Shown here: in pieces, positions 54,579 to 64,000 of the stretch
Layout: each line of letters begins with the position of its first letter
Position numbering within the stretch: the stretch's first letter is position 1
Made by a program: the position numbers and the translations under genes
The notes under the pieces: model-generated
Seen by the model: only the letters and a program-made list of their open reading frames with translations
Database searches by the model: none
What the model was told of the DNA's origin: nothing
Source of the DNA: Oceanihabitans sediminis
GTDB lineage: Bacteria > Bacteroidota > Bacteroidia > Flavobacteriales > Flavobacteriaceae
Assembly (NCBI RefSeq): GCF_003337215.1
Contig: NZ_QPIG01000001.1
Span: 558,001-622,000, forward strand
Direction: 5' to 3'
DNA: 64,000 nucleotides

Positions 54579-55823
54579 TTAATTGGTAATAGTGTGTTTC
54601 TTAAGAAACATTGTGCTATTAAATAGGCAAAAGAAAATAATAAAAAGAAACATTCCCCTATGCACCCAAAGAAAAGATTCTGTAAGAAACATCATCATAA
54701 AGATAATATTAAATACTAAGAACAGAAATACTTTTGACTTTATTGCTTTGCGAGTATTTAAAACTAAAATAACCAACAAATAAAGCAGCCCAAAAATCCC
54801 AAGTTCTGATAAAAATTGAGCATATAAATTATGGTAATTATATTCGTGATACCCTTTATAGGTATTAAAATTTAGGTGTCTTTCTCTTAAATTTTCTCTA
54901 GAAGCATATAATCCGAACCCTCGCCAAAATATATCTTCTTCTTCTATTTGATCCTTTAAAATTCTTAGTTGCAATATTCGTATCGAACTCCCTGTCCAAG
55001 GATAGACTCTATTAAATTTTTCACTATGTAGAACCTCATCATAATCAGTTCTAGTTTCCTCAAAAAACCTATCATATACTTGACTTGAAGAAATCCCAAA
55101 AACTATTGTTAGCACCAAGATTGACAATATTGCTTTTATGCTTTTAAAGTATTCGACCTTTTTATAAAAAAATAAAAACAACAAATTACAAATCAAAAAA
55201 GCAGTAATTAACATTTTGGATGATAGAAGCAAAATTATAAGTCCGAGAAAAAATAGTGACAGCTTTTCTAGTTTAGATTTGTTTTTTTTGGATAACAAAT
55301 AGAAATAACTAAAACTAAAAAAAACGGATACATATATAGCATTTAGATCCAGAATAGATACTAGATTATGATAAGTGAATACATCTAAGGATTTAGTTTT
55401 AAAATAGTTCAATGATGCGGACAACAAAAACAATACTCCAAACAAAACATTAGATTTTGTGAAAATATTAAGTACAATATTATATTGTTTTTTGGAAAAC
55501 TTAGGAATTACACTAAACGCTATTGGAAATAAAAACAAAGGAACGAATCTTTCTATCCCTTTGATGGTGTTTTTAGTATCTACAGACCAAAAATAAGAAC
55601 AACAGAACAAAAGGTATAGCCCTATGGGCAGTAAAAGCATCGGAGATACTTTAAATTTTGGTTTATTAATTATAGTAAATCTTAATACAAAAAACAGAAA
55701 GACTCCGAATGCAATACTACTTGGAGCATAACCTATTAATAGGGTTGAAAGTATTAGCCCTATTAAATAAGAAAAAAAATCTGGATGATTTATGATAGTC
55801 TTAATGTTCACTAATACATGCAT
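54579..55823 (-). CDS. O-antigen ligase/polymerase-like membrane protein
   Basis: 414 residues with about 12 membrane helices and a large periplasmic loop (about 245-320, DRFFEETRTDYDEVL... region to HEYNYHNLYAQFLSELGIFG). The block HEYNYHNLYAQFLSELG fits the Wzy_C (O-antigen ligase) family. It could polymerise repeat units or ligate glycan. Its ATG overlaps the stop of the DUF1972 glycosyltransferase by 23 bases. Confidence 0.85.
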   Translation of the reverse strand: MHVLVNIKTIINHPDFFSYLIGLILSTLLIGYAPSSIAFGVFLFFVLRFTIINKPKFKVSPMLLLPIGLYLLFCCSYFWSVDTKNTIKGIERFVPLFLFPIAFSVIPKFSKKQYNIVLNIFTKSNVLFGVLFLLSASLNYFKTKSLDVFTYHNLVSILDLNAIYVSVFFSFSYFYLLSKKNKSKLEKLSLFFLGLIILLLSSKMLITAFLICNLLFLFFYKKVEYFKSIKAILSILVLTIVFGISSSQVYDRFFEETRTDYDEVLHSEKFNRVYPWTGSSIRILQLRILKDQIEEEDIFWRGFGLYASRENLRERHLNFNTYKGYHEYNYHNLYAQFLSELGIFGLLYLLVILVLNTRKAIKSKVFLFLVFNIIFMMMFLTESFLWVHRGMFLFIIFFCLFNSTMFLKKHTITN

Positions 55824-56898
55824 TAAAGAAATCTAAATACTTCTTATTAATTAAGTTCCAATTAAAATATTTAATTATTTGATTATTGCAATTATCTAGC
55901 TTATCCTGATGATCTGCTTTCAAAACTGTTTCTAGATAATTTTTAACATCATCTCCTGATTTAAAATAAAAGGCATTTTCTTTTAAAATAGTTTTATTAA
56001 ACTCATTATCATTTGCAATTATTAAAGCTCTTGAAGACATTGCTTCAAGTAAAGACGGGTTTGTTCCGCCGACAGAATGACCATGAAAGTATAAGTTTGA
56101 ATAATATCTTAAGTTATTTAAATGCTCTAAGTTATATATCCCTCCTACAAAATGAATATGTGGTTGATGCTTAAATTTATCTTTTAAATAAGCTCCAAAA
56201 GCATTTACGTCATGCTTTCCTACAACTATAAACGGAGTTTTATTATTAGACGAAGCAACTCCGTCAAGTATCGTTTCAATATTATTTTCTGGTTCTAATC
56301 TAGCTATCAACATATTGTAACTGTATGGTTCTAGATTATATTCAGATAAAATGTGTTGATTTGGAGTGTTAAATATTTCCGCTCCGTAAGCAATATATTC
56401 TGAGTTTATATTATACGTATTTTTTAAATAATTTTGAATTCCTATAGAGTCTGCAATTAAGTAATCACTAGAAATTACAGCTAGCTTTTCAGCAAATTTT
56501 AAAAACCTTTGTACTGGCTTGGAGTATTTAGATCGTTTCCATTCTAAACCATCCATATTTGTAATAATTAACGCCTTTTTAGGTAGTAATTTATACCAAA
56601 CAGTACTACTTGTATACCCTAATTGAAGAAGTACATCAAAACCTCTTTTTCTAGCGTCTAAAATGCACTTTAAATCATATATAAATTGTCCTGCAGTCCC
56701 TATCTTATCCTCTGGGTCATAACAATGTATAATGTTTACACCTTTAAAGTTTTTATTTTGATAAGGATGGCAACTAGAATTATATACAGACACCTCATGG
56801 CCTTGCTTTGCCAAATACACAGAAAAAAACTCTGCAAACTGCTCAAAACCTCCATGATAATTTGGTACACCTCTAGTTCCTAATATTCCAATCCTCAT
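55801..56898 (-). CDS. DUF1972/GT4 glycosyltransferase (rhamnosyltransferase-like)
   Basis: 365 residues. N-terminal DUF1972 block MRIGILGTRGVPNYHGGFEQ, then LQLGYTSSTVW, NMDGLEWKRSKYSKPVQRF, and a C-terminal GT4 part with MLIARLEPENNIETIL and HGHSVGGTNPSLLEAMSS. The family includes WchF-like rhamnosyltransferases that add the second sugar to an undecaprenyl-linked unit. It is four bases overlapped with the polymerase gene upstream and 23 with the one downstream. Confidence 0.9.
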   Translation of the reverse strand: MRIGILGTRGVPNYHGGFEQFAEFFSVYLAKQGHEVSVYNSSCHPYQNKNFKGVNIIHCYDPEDKIGTAGQFIYDLKCILDARKRGFDVLLQLGYTSSTVWYKLLPKKALIITNMDGLEWKRSKYSKPVQRFLKFAEKLAVISSDYLIADSIGIQNYLKNTYNINSEYIAYGAEIFNTPNQHILSEYNLEPYSYNMLIARLEPENNIETILDGVASSNNKTPFIVVGKHDVNAFGAYLKDKFKHQPHIHFVGGIYNLEHLNNLRYYSNLYFHGHSVGGTNPSLLEAMSSRALIIANDNEFNKTILKENAFYFKSGDDVKNYLETVLKADHQDKLDNCNNQIIKYFNWNLINKKYLDFFNACISEH

Positions 56899-58157
56899 AT
56901 TCTATTTAAGTTAGTTAAGTGGTTTACACATAAAAAGTAGCCTAATATAAATGGTAGTAAACTATTAACATTATAAATTCCAGAAATAATTAGGGAGGTA
57001 AATAACAAATAAAATGCAAATCCACCCACTAAATTATTTATTGTCTCCAAGTATCCATTATTTATAGATTTAGCATAAGTTTTTGAATAAAGTCGAGCGA
57101 TAAAAACTAAATAGAAAAAGACTCCCAAAAGACCAGCTTTAAAATATACTAAAATATAACCGTTATGGATAATAGGAATCAGTTTGGAATCAATTCCTTG
57201 GATTGCAAAATCTATGTCTAAATCAACTAAGCTTCCTATTCCCGCACCAAAAATAACAGCGAAAGTTCCTCTTTCACTAATTTGATCGATAGCTTTTTTA
57301 GCTTCAAAACCTCTCCATTTATCCCATAGTTCAGCATGATTTTCAATATTAATATCTGCATTGAATATTTCAGATGGCGCCACTTTTAGCTTATACAAGA
57401 AGCCTTCAACTCCTGTTGAGTTTCTATCTAAGTTAACGGAGTGTAAGATTACAAACAAAAGAATTATTGAGAAAATAGATGAAACACCAATTAAGATTGA
57501 CTTCGTGTTCAATCTTGTATATCCATAAATACAAAACATAAAAATAATTAACGCCACAAATTGTGTTCTAGAAAAATAGAAAACAAATGATATAGTGAGG
57601 ATTATAACGCCTATACTTACAAAGTTTTTATTTAAAAAAAATAGCTTGAGTTTATTTCTAGATAATAAGAAGATAAGTCCAAAAAACTCAATTAGGTTAC
57701 TTTTTCCTCCTAAATATCTCAAATAATTCACACTTATATCTTCAAGATAAAACCACTTAATTACTATAAAAATATGTGATAAAGCTAATAATATGGAGAA
57801 ATAGATTAAAAATTTAAATATAAAATCTTTATTATTTATTTTTAAACAGAAAGCATATCCTACTAAAATCATTAAAATTGGTTTAGTAAAATATAAAATT
57901 CCCTTTAAAAAATTAAAAGTATCAAAACCGTAATATAAAGAACTAACAATTGATGTTATCAATATTAAAAATAGTAATGAAATTATTTCAAAAGTGAACC
58001 TACTTATCTTTATCGTAGGAAGCATAAATATTCCAAACAATAAAGTTAGTGAGTAGGTAAGCTCAAATGATTTCAAATAATAAACATTTAAAACATATAA
58101 AATAAATAATATCTTATATGTTTTAGCTATTGAAATATTAAATAATAGTCGTTGCAT
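56895..58157 (-). CDS. O-antigen polymerase-like membrane protein (second Wzy candidate)
   Basis: 420 residues, about 11 membrane helices with an extracytoplasmic loop near IENHAELWDKWRGFEAKKAI. HNGYILVYFKAGLLGVFFYL is the H-containing block of Wzy-type polymerases. It is not closely similar in sequence to the other candidate at 54579. It overlaps the next gene by four bases. One of the two may be the polymerase and the other a ligase. Confidence 0.78.
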   Translation of the reverse strand: MQRLLFNISIAKTYKILFILYVLNVYYLKSFELTYSLTLLFGIFMLPTIKISRFTFEIISLLFLILITSIVSSLYYGFDTFNFLKGILYFTKPILMILVGYAFCLKINNKDFIFKFLIYFSILLALSHIFIVIKWFYLEDISVNYLRYLGGKSNLIEFFGLIFLLSRNKLKLFFLNKNFVSIGVIILTISFVFYFSRTQFVALIIFMFCIYGYTRLNTKSILIGVSSIFSIILLFVILHSVNLDRNSTGVEGFLYKLKVAPSEIFNADINIENHAELWDKWRGFEAKKAIDQISERGTFAVIFGAGIGSLVDLDIDFAIQGIDSKLIPIIHNGYILVYFKAGLLGVFFYLVFIARLYSKTYAKSINNGYLETINNLVGGFAFYLLFTSLIISGIYNVNSLLPFILGYFLCVNHLTNLNRI

Positions 58158-58256
58158 TAACTCATTTAAATTACCTAAGATTATTTTAGTATTGCGTAAA
58201 AGATTTTAATAACCATTTTAAAGGATTATACCTTAATTGTTCTTTAAAATTTATAA

Positions 58257-59420
58257 TTAAAAAGAGATCTTATACAACTTGATAAAGTGGTTGAGGTAAG
58301 TTTGCAAAGAAAATTCATTTATTGCTCTTTTATAACCTTTTTGAATGAAATTTTCAACTTGCCCCTCATTTGTAAGAGATTGTTTTATTTTTACTTCTAA
58401 AGACTTTACGTCATTAGGTGCAAATAAATAACCTGTTTCTGGCAATATAATTTCAACCAAACCTCCATGATTTGCTGCAATTATTAGTTTTTTAGCCAAC
58501 ATTGCTTCTAGTGCTACTAATCCAAAAGGTTCAGGTTCTGTAGAAGGTATAACTGCAATATCAATACTGTCCCAAATACCCCATATGTTATTTTGAAACG
58601 GAACTATTCTACAGTCATTTTCTAGCTTATATTCTTCAATTTTGTTTTGTAAATCATGAATAAAATAATCTTGATTAGGTGGAGGTGATCCTATAAAAAT
58701 TAGTTTCAAATTATTAAATTCTGGTTTTACATTTTTAAAAGCTTCAAGAAGTAGTAGTTGCCCCTTCCATTTGTTTATTCTTCCTACTAACCCCAGTACA
58801 ACATCATGTTTTTCAACTTTAAATAAATTAGTTCTAATATTTTTTATTTTAGCTGTACTAGTTTTTGGTGCTTCTCTATCCAAACCATTTAATACTATAT
58901 GTGATTTTTTTAATAACCTTGGTCTTTTATTGCACAAAAAAGTTTTTGAAGCATTCGAATTAAATACAACTTCGGAAGAAAACAAATCAACAATTACAGG
59001 AAATATACTGCTAACTATTTTTGGTTTTTCTATAATCTCATGGACATGCCATATATGTCTGATTTTGTATTTTTTAGCATAAAAAGCACCAACTAATACG
59101 GCTAAAGTGTTAGAATGTACAATATCTACTTTAGTTCCTTTTAAAGCTTTTTTTAATTTATTTACAGAAGTTATAATAGTAAAAGGTAGCAACAATAAGC
59201 TTTTTATAGTAAACATACTTCTCGAAACTTTAATGATTGGAGAAATGATTACTTTTATATGATGTGCTTCTAACTTCTTTTTTAAAGGACCATCATTAGG
59301 AATCACCACTATTACATTAAAATCTGGTCGGATATTAATGCCATTAGCTAAGTATAACAAGGTTTTATCTGAGCCATATAATTCTGCAGACTGATGTATA
59401 TAAAGAATGGTTTTACTCAT
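58257..59420 (-). CDS. Glycosyltransferase family 4
   Basis: 387 residues. N-terminal TILYIHQSAELYGSDKTLLY, then HSNTLAVLVGAFYAKK, LVGRINKWKGQLLLLEAFKN and the catalytic end VIPSTEPEPFGLVALEAMLA (ExxGL...E pattern), all typical GT4. The transferred sugar is not predictable. Its start overlaps the acetyltransferase stop by four bases. Confidence 0.93.
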   Translation of the reverse strand: MSKTILYIHQSAELYGSDKTLLYLANGINIRPDFNVIVVIPNDGPLKKKLEAHHIKVIISPIIKVSRSMFTIKSLLLLPFTIITSVNKLKKALKGTKVDIVHSNTLAVLVGAFYAKKYKIRHIWHVHEIIEKPKIVSSIFPVIVDLFSSEVVFNSNASKTFLCNKRPRLLKKSHIVLNGLDREAPKTSTAKIKNIRTNLFKVEKHDVVLGLVGRINKWKGQLLLLEAFKNVKPEFNNLKLIFIGSPPPNQDYFIHDLQNKIEEYKLENDCRIVPFQNNIWGIWDSIDIAVIPSTEPEPFGLVALEAMLAKKLIIAANHGGLVEIILPETGYLFAPNDVKSLEVKIKQSLTNEGQVENFIQKGYKRAINEFSLQTYLNHFIKLYKISF

Positions 59421-60091
59421 AATTGTTTTAAAACTTTAGCAGGAATCCCTCCAATTATTACATTTGAAGAAAACTCACCTTTCACCACAGAACCAGCTGC
59501 TACAACGCAATTATCTCCAAGTATACATCCATCAAGAAACGTTACTTTAGAACCAACCCATATATTATTTCCTAATGAAATACCTTTAGAAATTACTCCC
59601 TGCTCTCTAATTAGTTTGGTATGGTCTAAAAATATATGATTTTCAGAATGGAAACTAATGTATTGCCCCATTATAACATCATTACCAATTAAAATTCCAC
59701 CAGAACACCCAAAATATGAATATTCTCCAATTGCAGAGTGATTCCCAATATTTAGTCCTAAACCATATTTAGATAAATGACTAGTAGTGCTTATAGTAGA
59801 AAAGGAACCTATTTTTACAGAGTCTCCAAATATTATAGAGTTTTTAGCATAACAATCAATTGTTGTATAATTCTCAATTGTACAACCTTTCCCAAATTTA
59901 AAATTGCTTTTATTGTAGATTTTAACTCCTCTACCCAAGAATATTTTTCTTCTTGTATTCAGTATACCTCTTAAAAGCATTAAAAGTCTTCTACTAAAAA
60001 TAGAAACTATTAATTTATCGGGGATATTTTGGTCTGGTGTATAGGTTTTACCAAAAATTTTAAGAAGTTTTTGTAAAAGTTTTTTTAACAT
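59417..60091 (-). CDS. Hexapeptide-repeat acyltransferase (WcaF/LacA-like)
   Basis: 224 residues. N-terminal helical part (1-45), then left-handed beta helix with hexapeptide repeats (IENYTTIDCYAKNSIIFGDS; VKIGSFSTIS). The catalytic-type His is seen in the SFHSENHIFLDHTK block. A C-terminal NVIIGGIPAKVLKQL ends the domain. It most likely O-acetylates a sugar of the polysaccharide with acetyl-CoA. It overlaps the GT2 gene by 32 bases. Confidence 0.88.
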   Translation of the reverse strand: MLKKLLQKLLKIFGKTYTPDQNIPDKLIVSIFSRRLLMLLRGILNTRRKIFLGRGVKIYNKSNFKFGKGCTIENYTTIDCYAKNSIIFGDSVKIGSFSTISTTSHLSKYGLGLNIGNHSAIGEYSYFGCSGGILIGNDVIMGQYISFHSENHIFLDHTKLIREQGVISKGISLGNNIWVGSKVTFLDGCILGDNCVVAAGSVVKGEFSSNVIIGGIPAKVLKQL

Positions 60092-60878
60092 CTTTAATCA
60101 TGAAATTAAAACCTACGCTTAAATGTGCTAATTGTTTTTTAGGTGTTTTTAAGTGTTTGTTTATATACTTTTTAAACCCTTCTTTTAGCATATGTTCTCT
60201 ACTTGCACCATAGCCACCAAAGTGAAGGTATTCTATATTTGGTAAATATAATACTTTGAAATTGTGTGTAGTTACTTTTTTGCAAAAATCTATATCTTCT
60301 ACATACATGAAGTAATCTTCATCTAAACCTTTTACCTTGTGCCAAATAGCTTTTTTAGTCATTAAAAAAGAACCCTCAACCCAATCTACAGATTTTGGTG
60401 CCAGGTCTTTAAAATCGCCTGTTTTAAAACCGTTTGTAAATTTGTATAATCGCGATAGTTTGATTAACCTACTAGCTGAAGGAAAATAACCAGCAGAGTG
60501 TCTATATTCGCTATCTTTTCCTAGCATTTTAATACCTACAATACCAACATTATTAGTTTTAAAAGCCTCTATTGCCGGTTGTAAACTATGTCTTAAAATA
60601 GTGTCATTATTTAGCAATAGAATAAATTCGCCATTACTTTTACTAACCCCTAAATTATTGCCTTTTGCAAACCCTAAATTATCTTTACTTTTTATTAATG
60701 TGATATCTGTAGCAAATTCCTTTTCTAATACTTGTATGCTATTATCCTGTGATGCATTATCAACTATAATTATTTCATAAGATATACCTTGACATGTTTT
60801 TTTAATAGACTCAATACAGTCTTTTAAAAACCGTTCACCATTATAATTAATAATAATTATTGAGAGTTGTTTTGTCAT
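60060..60878 (-). CDS. Glycosyltransferase family 2 (rhamnosyltransferase-like)
   Basis: 272 residues. GT-A fold: LSIIIINYNGERFLKDCIES, VDNASQDNSI, the DxD-type LLNNDT and the VDWVEGSFLMTKKAIW and YFMYVEDIDFCKKVT blocks. Typical of family 2 rhamnosyl or similar transferases acting on lipid-linked acceptors. The gene overlaps the acyltransferase gene by 32 bases and begins three bases after the sulfotransferase stop. Confidence 0.92.
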   Translation of the reverse strand: MTKQLSIIIINYNGERFLKDCIESIKKTCQGISYEIIIVDNASQDNSIQVLEKEFATDITLIKSKDNLGFAKGNNLGVSKSNGEFILLLNNDTILRHSLQPAIEAFKTNNVGIVGIKMLGKDSEYRHSAGYFPSASRLIKLSRLYKFTNGFKTGDFKDLAPKSVDWVEGSFLMTKKAIWHKVKGLDEDYFMYVEDIDFCKKVTTHNFKVLYLPNIEYLHFGGYGASREHMLKEGFKKYINKHLKTPKKQLAHLSVGFNFMIKDVKKTFTKTS

Positions 60879-60881
60879 TTA

Positions 60882-61811
60882 TTATTTAAAGTATTTCCAT
60901 TTCGAGATATCTAAATTCAAGGTTTTAAGTTGATCTATATCTTGTTTAAAATATGTTTTTAATTCTATTAAAGTTTGCGTATCTATTTCTGGTTTAGATT
61001 CGGTATATTTTTGTAAGACACTTTCTTTATAAGTTTTATACTTATTAGAGAGTTTTTGCCCTATGACTTTTGACGCTAGTTGCTTAAATCTTGTTGGCTT
61101 TAATAAAGTAGTAGTTAGTTTGTTTTGTTTGTATACCCCACCTTTATTAAATATTTCTTTAAGATTTGGTGGTTTAAAATTATCGGCAACATTTAGAAAT
61201 TTATAAATGTCCTTTATTTCTTTTTCGGAGTCTGCAATTAAATTTTCAAAAAGTACAATTTTAACATTTTCTTCTCCAAAAGCCTTAATATATTTTTTAC
61301 AATTTTCGTAATATAATGAATGCTCAGTGTATCGCCAAAAATCACCATATCTATTTGTTTTTCTCTTTAATTCACTATCGATAGCTTCACTAAATGAAAG
61401 AGTTTCTAGTAGCAAACGTTTTTGATGCAAGTAATTTGAAAAAGCTCTACTAATTGGGTCTCTTAAAGAGATAATAATTTTCAATTCATCCCCTAAATAT
61501 GATTTAATTAGAGGAATTACTGTATCTGAAAAGTAAAAATAAGAAGGTGAAATATCTCCAAAAGCACTTTCTTCATCTATACTTTTATAAAGTGATTCAT
61601 AATCTTCTCTATTTCGAATTATAGTTTTTAATGCTAGTTTATCTCCTGGTCCTTCTGTGTTTTTTTCAAGTATTCTATTTGCGAAGAAATGAAGTTCCTT
61701 TTGTTCTGGAAGATATATCTCTGGATGTTCTTTTAAGTAGTTGTATAAAGATGAGGTTCCTGCTTTTGGAACTCCAACTACTAAAAAATTTGGTTTTGTT
61801 TTAATCAACAT
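60882..61811 (-). CDS. Sulfotransferase
   Basis: 309 residues. PAPS-binding 5'-PSB loop FLVVGVPKAGTSSLYNYL (9-26) and 3'-PB motif IISLRDPISRAFSNYLHQKR are clear, and the block ELHFFANRILEKN is typical of heparan-sulfate-type enzymes. It transfers sulfate from PAPS to a hydroxyl or amino group of a carbohydrate. Its place among glycosyltransferases suggests a sulfated polysaccharide. No PAPS-synthesis genes are in the window. Confidence 0.88.
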   Translation of the reverse strand: MLIKTKPNFLVVGVPKAGTSSLYNYLKEHPEIYLPEQKELHFFANRILEKNTEGPGDKLALKTIIRNREDYESLYKSIDEESAFGDISPSYFYFSDTVIPLIKSYLGDELKIIISLRDPISRAFSNYLHQKRLLLETLSFSEAIDSELKRKTNRYGDFWRYTEHSLYYENCKKYIKAFGEENVKIVLFENLIADSEKEIKDIYKFLNVADNFKPPNLKEIFNKGGVYKQNKLTTTLLKPTRFKQLASKVIGQKLSNKYKTYKESVLQKYTESKPEIDTQTLIELKTYFKQDIDQLKTLNLDISKWKYFK

Positions 61812-61894
61812 CTTTGTTGTATTTTAGTCCTGACTCTCCATTTATTAGAGGTCGACTTATTAAATATATTTCAAGAATATAATTCAATTATGCA

Positions 61895-63103
61895 TTAAGT
61901 CAAACTAAACAAACTTTTATAGTTTTCATAAACTTTATTCTTTAAACTGTCAAGGTTTTTATAACCATTAAATCCATTATCCATTATAACAGAAAAAGTA
62001 TCGTATAAATCATTAAATTCAACTATGTGGATAACATCAGGGTCCAACCATGTTTTTACATAATTATTTAATTTAGGTATTTCAGAGGTTAATATAATAC
62101 TTTGGACGTTAAATGAAGTAGCTGTAATGTTTCCATGAAGACTTGTTCCTGCAAAAACTCTAGAAACAGCAATTGCTAACATAATATCATAGACATTACT
62201 ACTTTTTAATATCTCAACATTATTTGACTTCATGGTACTCAATATTTTCTTTAGTGCAATATCATTACTATGGCCAGGAGCATTTCCTATTGGAAGTAGT
62301 AAAATTGGGAGATTATGCTTGAGCGATATTTCATCTAAATTTTTTGCAATGACATTATAATTGTTTTTTGCATATTTTAATCCGACCTGAAAACAAAAGT
62401 AGTCTCTTCCAAACTTATTCACCAAATCAAGAGTTGCTTTTTCTACTTTTCTTTCTAATTCTACAATAGGAAAATAATCAGACATTATCAAAGCCGAATC
62501 AGGACTTACGAAAAATTCTTTTGTTACACCTATTTCTATTAGGTTATCATATGATTTTTGATCTCTAACCGATAAGAAGTCTGAATAATTTAAAGAATTA
62601 GACAAATATTTTCTAGATTTCTGACTAACAAATGATAATCCAGATGCACCAACAGCATTGTATGTGATTTTAGGTTGTGCATCTAAAAAAATTTCTTTAG
62701 GTATAATAAATGGTTTTTTAATTTTAAACCCATATGTTTTGGCTAATAACCTTTCCAAAATATCTGAAGGAATTAATTTATTTGCAACACTAATTACTTT
62801 AAACAATAAATCTGATTTTAAATAAGATATTATATTAATCCAGGTAGCAAACAATACTGCCCCACCTACAACAACAACTACCGTCTTATCTGTTACTTTA
62901 CTATTGAACAACTCATTGCATGATTCTGTTTTAATTGCTCCAAAAGCAGATAAATTTGAATTCACACTTCCATAATATTCAATTTGAAGCTTTAAGTAGT
63001 CTTCTTTTAATTCTTGTTTAAGGTATTCTGTTATTAATATAGGAAATAATAAATCCCCATAATTATGCCTATCAATAGCTCCTATTACGATAACCTTGTC
63101 CAT
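61895..63103 (-). CDS. Polysaccharide pyruvyl transferase family protein
   Basis: 402 residues. Family blocks: VIGAIDRHNYGDLLFPILIT, VVVGGAVLFATW, YNAVGASGLSF, VRDQKSYDNL and AGTSLHGNITATSFNVQSII, which carry the conserved GD/HG signature of the CsaB/WcaK group. It attaches ketal pyruvate from PEP to a sugar, or, in some members, acts as a glycosyltransferase-like enzyme. Its start overlaps the flippase stop by 19 bases. Confidence 0.87.
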   Translation of the reverse strand: MDKVIVIGAIDRHNYGDLLFPILITEYLKQELKEDYLKLQIEYYGSVNSNLSAFGAIKTESCNELFNSKVTDKTVVVVVGGAVLFATWINIISYLKSDLLFKVISVANKLIPSDILERLLAKTYGFKIKKPFIIPKEIFLDAQPKITYNAVGASGLSFVSQKSRKYLSNSLNYSDFLSVRDQKSYDNLIEIGVTKEFFVSPDSALIMSDYFPIVELERKVEKATLDLVNKFGRDYFCFQVGLKYAKNNYNVIAKNLDEISLKHNLPILLLPIGNAPGHSNDIALKKILSTMKSNNVEILKSSNVYDIMLAIAVSRVFAGTSLHGNITATSFNVQSIILTSEIPKLNNYVKTWLDPDVIHIVEFNDLYDTFSVIMDNGFNGYKNLDSLKNKVYENYKSLFSLT

Positions 63104-64000
63104 ACTATAAATATTGTAAGTATTAATATTCCAAAAACACCTTTAAGATATAAATGTTTAAACTTAATCTGTTTTAAGATAAAAACATAAAAAATAATTA
63201 ATAAAATTGATGTTGAAATTAATGAAAATAATGTTCCTTTTAAACCAAAATGGAAAGTAAAAAAGATACCAAAGATTACCATTGTTGCAAAAGACAAAAT
63301 GTTTGCTTTTGCTCTTGATTTTTGTTTCCCTATTGCGGTTAGTATAATACCATAATATGACGCTAATAACCTAGTACTAACAAACAAACCAAACATTGGA
63401 ATTAGGAAAATTAATTCCTCAAATTTATTATTAAAAAAAACGTCTGAAATAACCTGATTAAAAAAGGTGAAGATTATTACAACAAACAGTCCCAATACAG
63501 CTAACAATAACCATAAATCTATAAAAATTTTAGTGTTTTTTTTACTAATTTCATTTCCTTGATGTGTAATTACACTAATTTTCGGTATGTAGATATTAGA
63601 TAAAATTGTAGAAACGCCTAAAGATCCTGATGCAAGTTTTAATCCACTATTATACGTTGCAACACCAACAGACCCAATAAAATACTTTATTATTATAGTA
63701 TCAACATTAGAATATAACACAGAAACTATACGGTCCGTTAGATATGGTAGTGACTCTACTATTAATGTTTTATACTGAATAGAATTGTTCTTAAACTTAA
63801 AGTTTGTTTTTTTACTAACAATCAATAGAGATGCTAAAAACGTACACAACCTAACAATTAACATGACCATGCAGATAACTGTTATATTGGTAGTATAATA
63901 GGATGTAACTAGACAAGATAGAACTAATATTAAAGAACCTATTAAAGTTATTATTGCTTCTATACGATAATCTTCAACAACTCTAAAAACAATGGTTGAT
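63085..64000 (-). CDS. Polysaccharide flippase Wzx, cut by the window end
   Basis: About 305 codons of an open frame reach the right edge with no stop. A Met at 63870 is internal, since the frame continues upstream as VFRVVEDYRIEAIITLIGSL, a further helix. Eight to nine membrane helices are visible, with LPYLTDRIVSVLYSNVDTII, YNSGLKLASGSLGVSTILSN and the end GVFGILILTIFIVW. This is the PST/MATE-like flippase of the locus. The N-terminal half lies beyond 64000. Confidence 0.88.
   Translation of the reverse strand, partial: STIVFRVVEDYRIEAIITLIGSLILVLSCLVTSYYTTNITVICMVMLIVRLCTFLASLLIVSKKTNFKFKNNSIQYKTLIVESLPYLTDRIVSVLYSNVDTIIIKYFIGSVGVATYNSGLKLASGSLGVSTILSNIYIPKISVITHQGNEISKKNTKIFIDLWLLLAVLGLFVVIIFTFFNQVISDVFFNNKFEELIFLIPMFGLFVSTRLLASYYGIILTAIGKQKSRAKANILSFATMVIFGIFFTFHFGLKGTLFSLISTSILLIIFYVFILKQIKFKHLYLKGVFGILILTIFIVWTRLS

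Noticed and set aside
54579-58157. The two Wzy-like genes as a recent duplication
   Set aside because: The proteins share membrane topology only; no shared sequence blocks beyond general family features are apparent.

Overview
The window looks like the chromosome of a marine-type member of the family Flavobacteriaceae (Bacteroidota). It is AT-rich and carries markers of that family: the gliding lipoprotein GldH, a PorW/SprE-type lipoprotein of type IX secretion, a GLPGLI protein beside a TonB-type receptor, DUF4292, DUF5687, DUF4254 and HU-SPOR proteins, and promoter boxes of the TAnnTTTG type. I cannot name the genus. No rRNA, tRNA, IS element, prophage or CRISPR array was seen.

Layout. 1-2 kb: the tail of a peptide-type ABC ATPase, then scoA-scoB (3-oxoacid CoA-transferase) with palindromic repeats between them. 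2-5.97 kb: a minus-strand set of a small secreted protein, a GLPGLI protein and a TonB-type receptor, with a 30-bp perfect palindrome/terminator after the first gene. 5.97-11.1 kb: a repeat-rich accessory island. Short lipoprotein genes, a broken GH19 muralytic gene, and start-less or truncated gene remnants are separated by duplicated intergenic modules, named here R1 to R4. This is the most unusual part of the window. 11.3-17.8 kb: pbp1A, gldH, a RicT/PSP1 protein, a radical SAM protein and trhO. 18-25 kb: recA, plsC-like, trpS, dprA, an HU-SPOR gene, a thioesterase and an EnvC-like gene. 25-30.8 kb: DUF4292 lipoprotein, TPR protein, sugar nucleotidyltransferase, dut, a flippase and a lipoprotein.

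31-39.9 kb is one minus-strand run: porW/sprE, bactofilin, atpZ, a small membrane protein, then atpB-E-F-H-A-G, ending at a terminator after atpG. atpD and atpC are not in the window. 40-48.3 kb: an ABC exporter pair, a PaaE-like ferredoxin reductase, a GT9/DUF4254 pair, upp, two small Flavobacteriia membrane proteins and purD.

48.3 kb to the end is a surface or exopolysaccharide locus. It holds a CapK/PaaK-like ligase, a WbuB-like glycosyltransferase, a WcaJ-like initiating sugar transferase, a UDP-glucuronate decarboxylase, UDP-glucose dehydrogenase, two Wzy-like polymerases, four further glycosyl- or acyltransferases, a sulfotransferase, a pyruvyltransferase and a flippase cut by the window end. 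Together these predict a lipid-linked, Wzx/Wzy-type polysaccharide that draws on UDP-GlcA/UDP-xylose and may be sulfated, pyruvylated and acetylated. The last point is inference from gene content.
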